From NCBI GenBank assembly GCA_015075425.1, contig JABTUL010000002.1:682001-746000 (forward strand): a stretch of DNA of 64,000 nucleotides. The letters are read 5' to 3'. The stretch is from Spirochaetales bacterium. Lineage in GTDB: Bacteria > Spirochaetota > Leptospiria > Leptospirales > Leptonemataceae. Below are positions 45,333-53,824 of this stretch, piece after piece; position 1 is the stretch's first letter, and each line of letters begins with the position of its first letter. The position numbers and the translations under genes were made by a program. Below the pieces are notes generated by a model. It made no database searches, was not told the origin of the DNA, and saw only the letters and a program-made list of their open reading frames with translations.

Positions 45333-46469
45333 ATGCGAAACGTTTATGCGAAACTGGCCGCAGTGGGACTGGCCGTCCTCCTGTCCTCGCCTCTCATGGC
45401 AGGTGCGGCAAAAACTACCTATCCTGTTGTGTTTGCACATGGCATGGGTGGGTTTGATGATATTTTAGGGTACAGCTACTGGGGCGACGATTATGGCGTC
45501 TTTGTGGGCGACCCCTGTGATGAATTTCTGGAAATCACCTGCAATGGCGATATCAGCTCCAGCCAGAAAGCCTACCAGGCTCAGGTGCAACCTTTTGCTG
45601 ATTCAGAAGTTCGCGGACTGGACCTGGCCAATGACACTGAAGGCTTCATGGCCGCTGCCGGTGCAACTAAAGTGAATTTGATCGGACATTCGCAGGGCGG
45701 CATCGATGCCCGCAAGGCTGCCAAAGTATTGCAGCAGCGCAAGGGCGTCACTGTGGTTCGCGTTCTGGTGAGCGTCTCTTCACCGCATCGTGGTTCTCCT
45801 GTAGCCAAATGGCTGCTGGACAATAACAGCCTGGCAACCATTGTTGGCATTCTGGCAAATGCCTATGGCAATACAGTTTACCAGTCCGGCAATGACATCA
45901 CCAAATCACTGAAGCTGCTTACTTTCAACGATTACAGCTCCACTGACGGCATTACCACCGGTCTCAAGCATTACAACTACAACAATCCCATCAGTTCTTC
46001 CTACGCTTCACGCTACGTATCTATAGTCACAGCGCAGTACGGAGCCAGTGTCAATCCGGCCCTTCTGATGGTGAAGATGCTCAAAAACATTGATGGCGAC
46101 GGATACTGCACCACGGTAAGCCAGTCTCCCTATGGCACCATTGTCCCTGACTGTGAAAACGATGGCGCAGCCGGCAAAGGCGATGGTACCGCAGTTGAGC
46201 AGGATGACGACGGACTCGTCGGCATCAATTCACAGCAGATGGGTTATCGTCTTAAGTGGAACGATTGCTTCCTGTGCTTTGACTCTTTCACCACCCTCTC
46301 AAGCCCCGGATACGTTAGCAACATCAACAATCCTGCTTCCACTGCCATGACTTCCATGACCGGAGTGGTAAATCAGGACCATGCTGATGTGATTGGCCTG
46401 CCGCCGGACACTTTTGATGAAAAAGAGTTCTACGCAGCTCTGATCGACTATATCGCCTACTACGATTGA
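45333..46469 (+). CDS. Secreted triacylglycerol lipase
   Basis: 378 residues with a signal peptide (cleavage near 'MAGAA'). The alpha/beta-hydrolase core has 'YPVVFAHGMGGFDDILG' (oxyanion hole), the nucleophile elbow 'GHSQGG' with Ser 120, and Asp/His candidates in 'DDDGLVGINSQQMG' and 'NQDHADVIG', the order found in Pseudomonas/Burkholderia family I lipases. Several cysteines may form disulfides. It is exported to the periplasm or outside and hydrolyses long-chain acylglycerols. A TATATT box at 45264-45269 may be the -10. A terminator and then a foldase-like gene follow. Confidence 0.93.
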   Translation: MRNVYAKLAAVGLAVLLSSPLMAGAAKTTYPVVFAHGMGGFDDILGYSYWGDDYGVFVGDPCDEFLEITCNGDISSSQKAYQAQVQPFADSEVRGLDLANDTEGFMAAAGATKVNLIGHSQGGIDARKAAKVLQQRKGVTVVRVLVSVSSPHRGSPVAKWLLDNNSLATIVGILANAYGNTVYQSGNDITKSLKLLTFNDYSSTDGITTGLKHYNYNNPISSSYASRYVSIVTAQYGASVNPALLMVKMLKNIDGDGYCTTVSQSPYGTIVPDCENDGAAGKGDGTAVEQDDDGLVGINSQQMGYRLKWNDCFLCFDSFTTLSSPGYVSNINNPASTAMTSMTGVVNQDHADVIGLPPDTFDEKEFYAALIDYIAYYD

Positions 46470-46495
46470 GGTAAGCTACGAAATAGTTTTTTGGC

Positions 46496-46522
46496 AAAAA
46501 CCCCGCTCTGGCGGGGTTTTTT
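46496..46522 (+). terminator. Rho-independent terminator after lipase
   Basis: CCCCGC (46501-46506) pairs with GCGGGG (46511-46516) around TCTG, flanked by A-run (46496-46500) and T-run (46517-46522). It lies between the lipase and the foldase gene, so they are at most partly co-transcribed. Confidence 0.95.
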
Positions 46523-46600
46523 CTTGCCTGCAAGCCGGGGCAGTTAGAGTCTTTTTCTAAGGGCACGTCCGTTGCCTCAGAATATAAGTTGAGGATTATT

Positions 46601-47644
46601 ATGAAAAAAAGAACCATCATACTTGGCAGCGTGGCTGCTCTTCTTGTTGCCATAGCTGTGGCCCTATTCTGGCCCTCCGGTGATGATGTGGAAGACCAGT
46701 TCAAAGCACTGCGGCAAAAGCCGGTGGAGCAGCGGGACATCAAAGACGACGTCCTGGATACCATTGAATGGGAAGATCTGGGAGAAGGCAAACGTACCAT
46801 CAAAGGTGAACTTAGCTTTGAACAAATCATTGCCATGCTCCGCAAAAAATACGGCGATCGCCTGGGAAGTCACCGGGTTCGTATCAGTATGATAGAAGAG
46901 CTGATTCGCTACCTGAAAGAGAAGTATCCGAATGACTGGGTTGCGCGCTTGCAGGAGATTCTGGGTGTTGCCTTTCCGGAATTGGCTACAGAACTCTTTG
47001 ATCTTTCTGAAAACGTCTATAAATACCAGCGGGAAATGGAAGCCCGTCGTGACGACCTGGCCGCTGCGGAAAGTGGCCAGCGTTATGAAGATCTCATGGC
47101 CATGAGAGAAAAATACTTCGGACCGGCTGCACAGGAAATCTGGGCTGCAGAAATCAAAGCCGTCGGTGTGTCTAAGGCTCTTAAAGGAATTGGTTCAGAA
47201 AACATACCGATCACTGACAAAGTGGAAGCTTTCAAGAGCGCTCTGGCTGATGCTTATGGGAAGGAACTCCCTTCCATGCTGAACAATCGTCGGGTGGAAT
47301 TCACAGCGTCCTTTCTGAATGCTGTTCAAGCAGACCTTAAAGCGTTACCGCCTGCAGACAGGCGCGCAACCTACCGGGCCATCTGGAATGGCATGGGCTT
47401 TGACCCGGCAGCCATCCAGCGAATGGATCAACTGGAGGATGAACGCGATCAACGCTGGTCAAACGGAGATCTCTACGAAGCCGAACGCAAGCGACTCTCT
47501 GCCCTCTATTCCGGTGCAGAGCTTGAAGCCCAGCTTCACCCCCTGCGGACAAAATTCTTTGGTCTGGAAGGAGAAACCATTCGAGATGAAGAGTCTTCCG
47601 GGTTTTTCCGGTTTGAACAAGAGCGACGCTTCGGTCGGAATTGA
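46601..47644 (+). CDS. Lipase-specific foldase-like (Lif/LifO) protein
   Basis: 347 residues from the ATG at 46601 (GAGG 6 bp upstream). One N-terminal transmembrane helix anchors a large, almost all-helical periplasmic domain. Repeated helix motifs such as 'REKYFGPAAQEIWAAE' and 'RLSALYSGAELEAQLHPLRTKFFGLEGE' resemble the C-terminal part of lipase chaperones, but the hallmark 'RxxFDY' motif was not found. The adjacent secreted lipase makes a foldase role very plausible. Its stop overlaps the nhaC start (TTGA), and a six-gene operon continues downstream. Confidence 0.72.
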   Translation: MKKRTIILGSVAALLVAIAVALFWPSGDDVEDQFKALRQKPVEQRDIKDDVLDTIEWEDLGEGKRTIKGELSFEQIIAMLRKKYGDRLGSHRVRISMIEELIRYLKEKYPNDWVARLQEILGVAFPELATELFDLSENVYKYQREMEARRDDLAAAESGQRYEDLMAMREKYFGPAAQEIWAAEIKAVGVSKALKGIGSENIPITDKVEAFKSALADAYGKELPSMLNNRRVEFTASFLNAVQADLKALPPADRRATYRAIWNGMGFDPAAIQRMDQLEDERDQRWSNGDLYEAERKRLSALYSGAELEAQLHPLRTKFFGLEGETIRDEESSGFFRFEQERRFGRN

Positions 47645-49128
47645 CCGGATTTAAACGCCGGCATCCAGGCCTTCTGGAAGCCCTGCTGCCGGTTGCCTTT
47701 CTCATTGTATCTCTGACTGGCGTCGTACTTCTTTTTGGGGAGGACGCCACGCGGGGGCCGGCTCAGATCACGCTCATCCTGGCCGGTTTCTTTGCGGCCG
47801 GCCTGGCGATGACCCAGGGGATCTCCTGGAGCCATCTGGAAAACAGCATCATCGAAACCACCGGACTGGTAATCCAGGCCATCCTGATTCTGCTGCTGGT
47901 CGGCGCGCTGATTGGAACCTGGATACTCGCCGGCATTGTTCCGGCGCTCATCATCTGGGCTCTGGAATTGCTTTCGCCGCAAATTTTCCTGATGGCCAGT
48001 GCCATCATTTGCGCCATTGTATCTCTGGCTACAGGCTCTTCCTGGTCAACGGCGGGAACCCTGGGCCTCGCGCTCGTCGGCGCTGGCAGCGCCATGGGCC
48101 TTTCCCCGGCCATCACTGCCGGGGCCATTGTATCCGGGTCCTATTTTGGGGACAAACTCTCCCCATTCTCAGAAACGACAAACCTGGCAGCAAGCATGGC
48201 TGAGGTTCCGCTCTTTTCCCACATTCGGCATATGCTCTACACCACTATCCCGGCTTTCAGCATTGCCCTGCTGGTATTCTTTTTTCTGGGTAAAAATCCT
48301 GAGCAACCCATGGATGAAAACATTATCCGGGTAACCCGGACACTGAGTAATTCATTTTATATATCTATTTATCTTATGATACCTGTGCTGCTTTTATTTG
48401 CTCTGGTGGCCCTCCGGTTTGCAGCCATCCCGGCCCTTCTTGTGGGAATTTTCAGCGGCATGCTGTGCGCCGTTTTGTTTCAGCAGGAACAAATCGCCCT
48501 GTGGCAACCAGGTCACGAGACTTTTTCTGGCAGCCTTATAGCGACGGTTCAGGCCGCAGCCCAGGGTTTTGTAAGCCGCACCGGCGATAAAACTGTCGAT
48601 GATTTGCTTTCGCGGGGAGGTATGTCCATTATGCTAACCACCGTGTGGCTCATCCTTTCCGCCATGTTTTTTTCTGGAATCATGGAGGGGTCCGGAATGC
48701 TCCAGCGCATCGCCCGTGCAATTCTTTCCGTCATGCGCAGTCGGTCACGATTGATCGTTGCCACCCTGTCAAGCAGTGTCTTTATGAATGTAGCCGCCTC
48801 CGATCAGTATCTGTCCATCGTTCTGACGGGACGCATGTATCGCCGGGCATACGATGATCAGGGCCTGAGTCGGCTCAACCTCTCCCGCGCTCTGGAGGAC
48901 TCTGGCACCCTGACATCTGCACTGGTGCCCTGGAATACTTGCGGTGCGTTCATGGCCACGACTCTGGGCGTGCCCACACTGGTTTACCTGCCCTACGCCA
49001 TCCTGAACTGGCTCAATCCGCTCATTGGTGCCCTCTATGCCGTCACCGGATGGACTGTTTTGCCCGCAGAAAAAACTGCAACAAAAGGGCTTGATCAGAA
49101 AAGCGAAGATCCTCCCGCTGAACTCTGA
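47641..49128 (+). CDS. nhaC: Na+/H+ antiporter NhaC family
   Basis: 495 residues from a TTG overlapping the foldase stop. Eleven to twelve transmembrane helices carry the family blocks 'ATGSSWSTAGTLGLALVGAGSAMGLSPAITAGAIVSGSYFGDKLSPFSETTNLAA' and, later, 'LSSSVFMNVAASDQYLSIVLTGRMY' and 'ALVPWNTCGAFM'. It exchanges Na+ for H+ or related cations. Spacing of 21 bp to the next gene places it inside the operon of periplasmic proteins, an unusual setting; it could energise or buffer their environment. Confidence 0.95.
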   Translation: MTGFKRRHPGLLEALLPVAFLIVSLTGVVLLFGEDATRGPAQITLILAGFFAAGLAMTQGISWSHLENSIIETTGLVIQAILILLLVGALIGTWILAGIVPALIIWALELLSPQIFLMASAIICAIVSLATGSSWSTAGTLGLALVGAGSAMGLSPAITAGAIVSGSYFGDKLSPFSETTNLAASMAEVPLFSHIRHMLYTTIPAFSIALLVFFFLGKNPEQPMDENIIRVTRTLSNSFYISIYLMIPVLLLFALVALRFAAIPALLVGIFSGMLCAVLFQQEQIALWQPGHETFSGSLIATVQAAAQGFVSRTGDKTVDDLLSRGGMSIMLTTVWLILSAMFFSGIMEGSGMLQRIARAILSVMRSRSRLIVATLSSSVFMNVAASDQYLSIVLTGRMYRRAYDDQGLSRLNLSRALEDSGTLTSALVPWNTCGAFMATTLGVPTLVYLPYAILNWLNPLIGALYAVTGWTVLPAEKTATKGLDQKSEDPPAEL

Positions 49129-49149
49129 GCGTGCTCCGGCCGTCCAACC

Positions 49150-50883
49150 ATGCAGATGCAAAAGGCCATTTTCCTGTACCTGTCCCTGTCCGCGATCCTC
49201 TGGGCCCGCGAAAACCAGCTGGATGACCTCTACAGCAAGCGGTACGGATCCGTTCAAACAGCTTCGCCCTGTACACAGCTCCGGCGATTGTCCATTCAGC
49301 TCAAAGGGACGATTCCAGCCTACCAGGAAGCGTTAAATTGTGCCACGTTTGATCGCAAAAGTGCAGCGCGGCAGTATTTGCGCAGTGCCGATTTTGCCGG
49401 ACAACAGGCCGCGCGAATGGGTGGACTGCTGCGCGAGAAAACGCGGATGGACGGTGCTCCCTACGGCGGCTATTTTAAGTACATCAGCCAGAGTATTCAT
49501 GAAAATAAATCCTATGATCGTTTTGTTTATGAGCTGCTGACAGCCAGAGGAAGCGCTGATAAGAATGGAGCTGTCCATTTCTATCTGCGCGATGACTCGG
49601 ATCCCCTCGAAATTGCCGAGTACGTTGGTCGTGCATTCTACGGCCGCCGCTATTCCTGTGCACGCTGCCATGACCATCCTTCCATGGATTTCTCGCGGCG
49701 CGATTACTATGGTTTTTCTGCTTTTTTCAGCCAGACCTGGATCAAGCGCGGCAAAGAAGACATGCTCCCTGCTTCACGCAGGGAACACATGACCCGCCCG
49801 GACCAGGAAGCGTTTCGCAAGCAGGAACAGGAATGGAGAACTTCTGTCTGGAATAAACTCAGTGAATCAGAAAAGAAACAATGGCGCGAGAGCAATCGCC
49901 TTGCCTTCAAGGAAGTCGTTTTCGAGCCGGCTCTCAGCTTACGATTTCCTTACTCAGATGCGGCCCCTGGCGGAGATCTGGTCAAACCCCGGCTTCCCGA
50001 TGGCAGTCGGCTACTGCTTGATGAGAAGGAAGATCGACGCGTTGCCTTTGCCCGCTGGCTGACGGATCGTAAGAACGACCGGTTCCGCAAAGTGTTTATC
50101 AATCGCATCTGGACGCAGCTCATGGGCTGGAGCTTTTTCACGCCACTGGATGACTGGGATAGCAAGGCCCCCCTGGAAGCCGGAGAGATTCTGGAGCATC
50201 TGGATCAGGTTTTCCTGGCTCAGGGTCAAAAACCCAAAGATTTAATTTTTTATATTGTTTCCTCCAATGCATGGGCAAGGCAGCCGATAGGCCCGGACGG
50301 GCCACGCACTGCCGCAAGGTTCTCTCCGCGCCGCCTGGAAGCTGGAGAACTTTTCAACAGCGTTCTGCTCCTTTCAGGCACACCCATGGGCAACCCCTAC
50401 GAAAGGGCACTGGCCACGCCGCCCGAAGCCACTCTCACCGGTCAGGGCGCACTGCTTCTTCCTCAAGAAAAACAAAATACATTCCAGAATTCCTGCCAGA
50501 TACCGCGACCGGTAAATCAGGGCACGTTTCTCGCAATATTTGGGGCAGGGGATCGCAACGACATTGATGACGATGTGAAAGAAACAAATATGGCGCAAAT
50601 CCTGACATTGCGCAACGGAAACACGACCCGTCAGATCATAAATCAAATGGTTAAAAAAGAGAGTCCGCTTTTTGCAGAACATGCACGCGGCGGTATGCAA
50701 TCCGTATTCAACCATCTTTACCTGCAAATTTTGACCCGGCCCATGAATGCCAAAGAAAATGAAACATGGCAAAAGCTATCGCAACCGCTGATCCCCCGCC
50801 GGCCCGCCGATTTTGATCGAGCAGCAGCGGAAGACCTGATCTGGTCCCTGTTGCAAAGCCCGGAGTTTCTTTATGTTTATTAG
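49150..50883 (+). CDS. DUF1549/DUF1553 protein with CxxCH motif
   Basis: 577 residues with a signal peptide (cleavage near 'AILWA'). It carries the DUF1549 core with 'YSCARCHDH' (Cys 170, Cys 173, His 174), which could bind a c-type heme or metal, then 'DYYGFSAFFSQTW' and a DUF1553 half with 'RKVFINRIWTQLMGW', 'FNSVLLLSGT' and 'LYLQILTRPMN'. Planctomycete homologs are longer and have an added cytochrome domain that is missing here. The protein is periplasmic; the function is unknown. The next gene, DUF1501, is its usual neighbour and overlaps by 11 bp. Confidence 0.85.
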   Translation: MQMQKAIFLYLSLSAILWARENQLDDLYSKRYGSVQTASPCTQLRRLSIQLKGTIPAYQEALNCATFDRKSAARQYLRSADFAGQQAARMGGLLREKTRMDGAPYGGYFKYISQSIHENKSYDRFVYELLTARGSADKNGAVHFYLRDDSDPLEIAEYVGRAFYGRRYSCARCHDHPSMDFSRRDYYGFSAFFSQTWIKRGKEDMLPASRREHMTRPDQEAFRKQEQEWRTSVWNKLSESEKKQWRESNRLAFKEVVFEPALSLRFPYSDAAPGGDLVKPRLPDGSRLLLDEKEDRRVAFARWLTDRKNDRFRKVFINRIWTQLMGWSFFTPLDDWDSKAPLEAGEILEHLDQVFLAQGQKPKDLIFYIVSSNAWARQPIGPDGPRTAARFSPRRLEAGELFNSVLLLSGTPMGNPYERALATPPEATLTGQGALLLPQEKQNTFQNSCQIPRPVNQGTFLAIFGAGDRNDIDDDVKETNMAQILTLRNGNTTRQIINQMVKKESPLFAEHARGGMQSVFNHLYLQILTRPMNAKENETWQKLSQPLIPRRPADFDRAAAEDLIWSLLQSPEFLYVY

Positions 50884-52168
50884 AAAAAATGGCCAGACCA
50901 GTCGGCGGGGTTTTATCAGGCAAAGTCTGACGCTGCTTGGAGCGGTCTACGGGTTGCCCCGCCTGCTCATGGCGGCAAATAACCCGTCAGTGATCCGCCA
51001 ACCAACAACGGTTCGCTCGGTCATTTTTCTGAACATGGCCGGCGGCATGAGTCATCTGGAAACACTGGATCCCAAAAATCATCCAGATGTTCGCGGCCCC
51101 TTTGGCAGCGTGGAAACCAAAATCAAGGGTGTACGCCTGTCCGATCGCCTGCCGCGAACTGCCCGGGAAATCCATCGGCTGACGATGGTCCGCTCTGTGC
51201 ACAGCGGCCAGGGAGATCACAGTCGCGGTCAGCATATTCTTCACTCCGGGCACGATTTCCAGAGCGCCTTCACAGACTTGCCGTCACTGGGAGCCGTCAT
51301 CGCCTTCGCGCAGAATAAACAAAAGACTGCCTTCTTTCCGGACCATGTCACAATTGGCGGACGATCCGGCCTTGTCGGTCGCGGGGGTTTTCTGGGTTCG
51401 CAGTTCAATTCATTTCATGTTTCCAATCCTGACCGGCCCCTCCAGAATATTCGCCATCCCCAGAATTTGCCTGCGGAGCGATTGTCGCGCCGCGAGCAAA
51501 TGCTCGACCTTTTGCATTCAGAATTTTCCGGTCGAGTGACTGGAACAGAACTCACTGCCTGGCAGGAAATGCATACGCAGGCCCTGGCATTCATGAATTC
51601 CAGTGAACTTTCCGTTTTTGAAATTGAAAAGGAAAAACCGGAACTCGCCGAGCGCTTTGGCTCGTCGGCGACGGGCAAATCCTTCCTCCTGGCCTTGCGA
51701 TTGGCTCGCTCGGGCATTCCCTTCATTGAAGTAACCGTGGGCGGATTTGATACCCACCAGAACAATACGGCGCGCATGGAAGCCATTTTAAAAGATCTGG
51801 ATCCAGCCCTTGCCGCCCTTACAGCAGAACTGGATGCCAGCGGCCTTTTCAAGCAAACCATGCTGGTGCTGGGCAGCGAATTTGGTCGCACGCCAGTCCT
51901 TTCCGCAAACGGAGATGGCCGCGATCACTATCCCTCCTGCTGGACTATGCTTGTGGGCGGCGGCCCCTTCCATTCAGGGCTCCTTTACGGGGAAAGCGAT
52001 GAACGCGGGCAAAAAATTGTAAAAGATCCGGCACACCTCAAAGATATGGTAGCTACCATTTACCATGCGGCCGGGGTGGATCCAGAAGGGTCCCTGGAAA
52101 ATAGCATGGGGCGCCCCTTCCCCCTGGTTCCAGAAGGACGAATCTTAACCGGACTTTTGAAAGGATAA
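50873..52168 (+). CDS. DUF1501 protein with twin-arginine signal
   Basis: 431 residues. 'SRRGFIRQ' followed by a hydrophobic stretch is a Tat signal, implying export of a folded, probably cofactor- or metal-containing protein. The body has the alkaline-phosphatase/sulfatase-like pattern of DUF1501 ('IFLNMAGGMSHLETLDPK', 'VRSVHSGQGDHSRGQH', 'PFIEVTVGGFDTHQNN', 'LGSEFGRTPVLSANGDGRDHYPSCW') with conserved Asp/His ligands. Pairs of DUF1553 and DUF1501 genes are common in planctomycetes and some spirochetes; the substrate is unknown. Confidence 0.9.
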   Translation: MFIRKNGQTSRRGFIRQSLTLLGAVYGLPRLLMAANNPSVIRQPTTVRSVIFLNMAGGMSHLETLDPKNHPDVRGPFGSVETKIKGVRLSDRLPRTAREIHRLTMVRSVHSGQGDHSRGQHILHSGHDFQSAFTDLPSLGAVIAFAQNKQKTAFFPDHVTIGGRSGLVGRGGFLGSQFNSFHVSNPDRPLQNIRHPQNLPAERLSRREQMLDLLHSEFSGRVTGTELTAWQEMHTQALAFMNSSELSVFEIEKEKPELAERFGSSATGKSFLLALRLARSGIPFIEVTVGGFDTHQNNTARMEAILKDLDPALAALTAELDASGLFKQTMLVLGSEFGRTPVLSANGDGRDHYPSCWTMLVGGGPFHSGLLYGESDERGQKIVKDPAHLKDMVATIYHAAGVDPEGSLENSMGRPFPLVPEGRILTGLLKG

Positions 52169-52179
52169 ACCAAAAAACA

Positions 52180-52725
52180 ATGATACGATCCACTTTACTT
52201 TTTTTCTTGATAGCCTCTCAGGTTGCAGCACTCGATTGGGCCATCCAGACCGGTCAGAGCAGCATTTCCTTTGAAGTCGAAGCAAAAACTCAGACGGTTC
52301 AGGGAACATTCAAAAAGTATAGACTTTCCTCTTTTGATTACAGGGGCCAGCCAGGAAGTCTGAAAGGCAGCATCAGCATAGATACGGGCTCTGTTTATAC
52401 TAAAAACACCCGGCGGGACAACCATCTGCGCCAGGACGATTTCTTTCATTCGGAAAAATTTCCGGAGGCAACGGTTACGGTACTCGAAGTACTCGCGGGT
52501 GAAACGGGTCCGGAAGCACGGGTGGTTCTGCGTATTCGGGACAGGGAAAAAGAATATCGCATAGAAAAACTACAGCTGGAGACTACAGCACGCCGGGTCC
52601 GGGCCCGCGGCATGTTTTTGGTAAATCGAATGGATTTTGACCTGACCGGAAATATTCTGGAAAACCAGATCATGGACGATGAAGTCCTTTTGAGCTTCGA
52701 TCTGCTGCTGGAAAAACTCCGATAA
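52180..52725 (+). CDS. YceI-family periplasmic lipocalin-like protein
   Basis: 181 residues with a signal peptide ('LIASQVAA'). The mature part has the YceI pattern: 'SSISFEVEAKTQTVQGTFKKY', 'SISIDTGSVYTKNTRRDNHLRQDDFFHSEKFPEATV' and 'LLEKL'. YceI proteins are eight-stranded barrels that hold polyisoprenoids or quinone-like lipids. It lies between DUF1501 and the ankyrin gene with gaps of 11 and 7 bp, so it is part of the same transcript. Confidence 0.94.
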   Translation: MIRSTLLFFLIASQVAALDWAIQTGQSSISFEVEAKTQTVQGTFKKYRLSSFDYRGQPGSLKGSISIDTGSVYTKNTRRDNHLRQDDFFHSEKFPEATVTVLEVLAGETGPEARVVLRIRDREKEYRIEKLQLETTARRVRARGMFLVNRMDFDLTGNILENQIMDDEVLLSFDLLLEKLR

Positions 52726-52732
52726 TAGTTAC

Positions 52733-53773
52733 ATGAAATACTGGACCGCCCTGGCCTGCCTGCCTCTTGCTATTTTTGCCGGAGAGTATGGCCAGCCCGC
52801 GGAGCGGACTATTTTTCGAGCGATCGAACGCAATGATCCTGTTTCTCTTTTAGAAATACTGGGCGCTCACAAAGAAAGTGTCAGCTTCCCGGATTCCCGG
52901 CATCACTCACCGCTGATGCGCGCCATTTTGAAAAGAAACCCGGGGCTGGTGGGGCAACTGCTGGAAAGCGGTGCCGATGCCAATCCTCCGGGTGCTCCTC
53001 TGCCGCCGCTGCATCTGAGCATCCTCGTGGAAATCGAACCCATTGTTCTGCGACTGCTGGAGAAAGGTGCTGCCGTAGATGCGCAAAGTCATGCAGGCCA
53101 CAGTCCCCTGCATATTGCAGCCTTCAGCGGAAATGCTTCAGCCACGCGAATGCTACTGGACCGCAAAGCACGCACCGATCAAGCGGATGGGCAGGGCCGC
53201 ACACCCCTGCACCTCGCGGCAATCCGGGGCCACACCGCTATCATCGAGCAACTCCTGCTGGCCGGTGCGCCCCGCGAGGCCCGGAGTCTTCAGGGACTCA
53301 CCCCCTTCCTGGAAGCGGTGATTTCAGGGCAGATACCGGCAACTCGAACGTTTCTACGCACAGAAGATAAAGAAATACACAAAACAACGCTGCAAGCGAC
53401 GGATCCGGTCGGACGCAACGCATTGCATTTAGCAGCAGAGATCGACTCAGCAGAGCTGATCGTGCTCTGCCTTGCCCAGGGCCTGCCCATCGATTCGCGG
53501 GATCGATCCGGCCTTACTCCACTTCATATTGCTGCCCGGGATGCCAGGGAAGGAGCGCTGCGTGCTCTGCTCGATGCCGGGGCCAATCCGCATATACTCA
53601 GCTCATCTCTGCAAACACCACTGCAACTCCTGCAGTCCCAGAGCCCATCTTTCGCCAACCGCAGCCGCGGGTCCAATGCAGCCCGAATACAATTTTTTCT
53701 GGAGCAGGCCGCATTTCAAAAGAGCATCGATCGCCACGAGTATATTCCCGACAGTAAATGGCCGTTGCATTGA
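52733..53773 (+). CDS. Periplasmic ankyrin-repeat protein
   Basis: 346 residues. A short signal sequence ('LPLAIFAGE') is followed by about seven ankyrin repeats, e.g. 'AGHSPLHIAAFSGNASATRMLLDRKA', 'QGRTPLHLAAIRGHTAIIEQLLLAGA' and 'SGLTPLHIAARDAREGALRALLDAGA'. The exported ankyrin proteins known from other bacteria support periplasmic enzymes, notably catalase. The last 30 or so codons (from 53681) are nearly identical in DNA to the 3' end of the acyl-CoA ligase gene at 56495-56580, so the C-terminus may be of recent, borrowed origin. It ends the six-gene operon. Confidence 0.92.
   Translation: MKYWTALACLPLAIFAGEYGQPAERTIFRAIERNDPVSLLEILGAHKESVSFPDSRHHSPLMRAILKRNPGLVGQLLESGADANPPGAPLPPLHLSILVEIEPIVLRLLEKGAAVDAQSHAGHSPLHIAAFSGNASATRMLLDRKARTDQADGQGRTPLHLAAIRGHTAIIEQLLLAGAPREARSLQGLTPFLEAVISGQIPATRTFLRTEDKEIHKTTLQATDPVGRNALHLAAEIDSAELIVLCLAQGLPIDSRDRSGLTPLHIAARDAREGALRALLDAGANPHILSSSLQTPLQLLQSQSPSFANRSRGSNAARIQFFLEQAAFQKSIDRHEYIPDSKWPLH
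53681..53765 (+). repeat. Direct-repeat copy A (inside ankyrin gene)
   Basis: 53681-53744 matches 56495-56558 at 54 of 64 positions, with 9 of the 10 differences being transitions; weaker similarity with indels runs on to the shared AAATGGCC near 53765. The two copies have the same orientation and flank the PQQ gene. Copy A encodes the ankyrin protein's C-terminus. Confidence 0.85.
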
Positions 53774-53824
53774 ACCAGGGAAGCTGTCAGGAGGCGAAAG
53801 CCCGTTTCAGAACTAAACCTCCAA

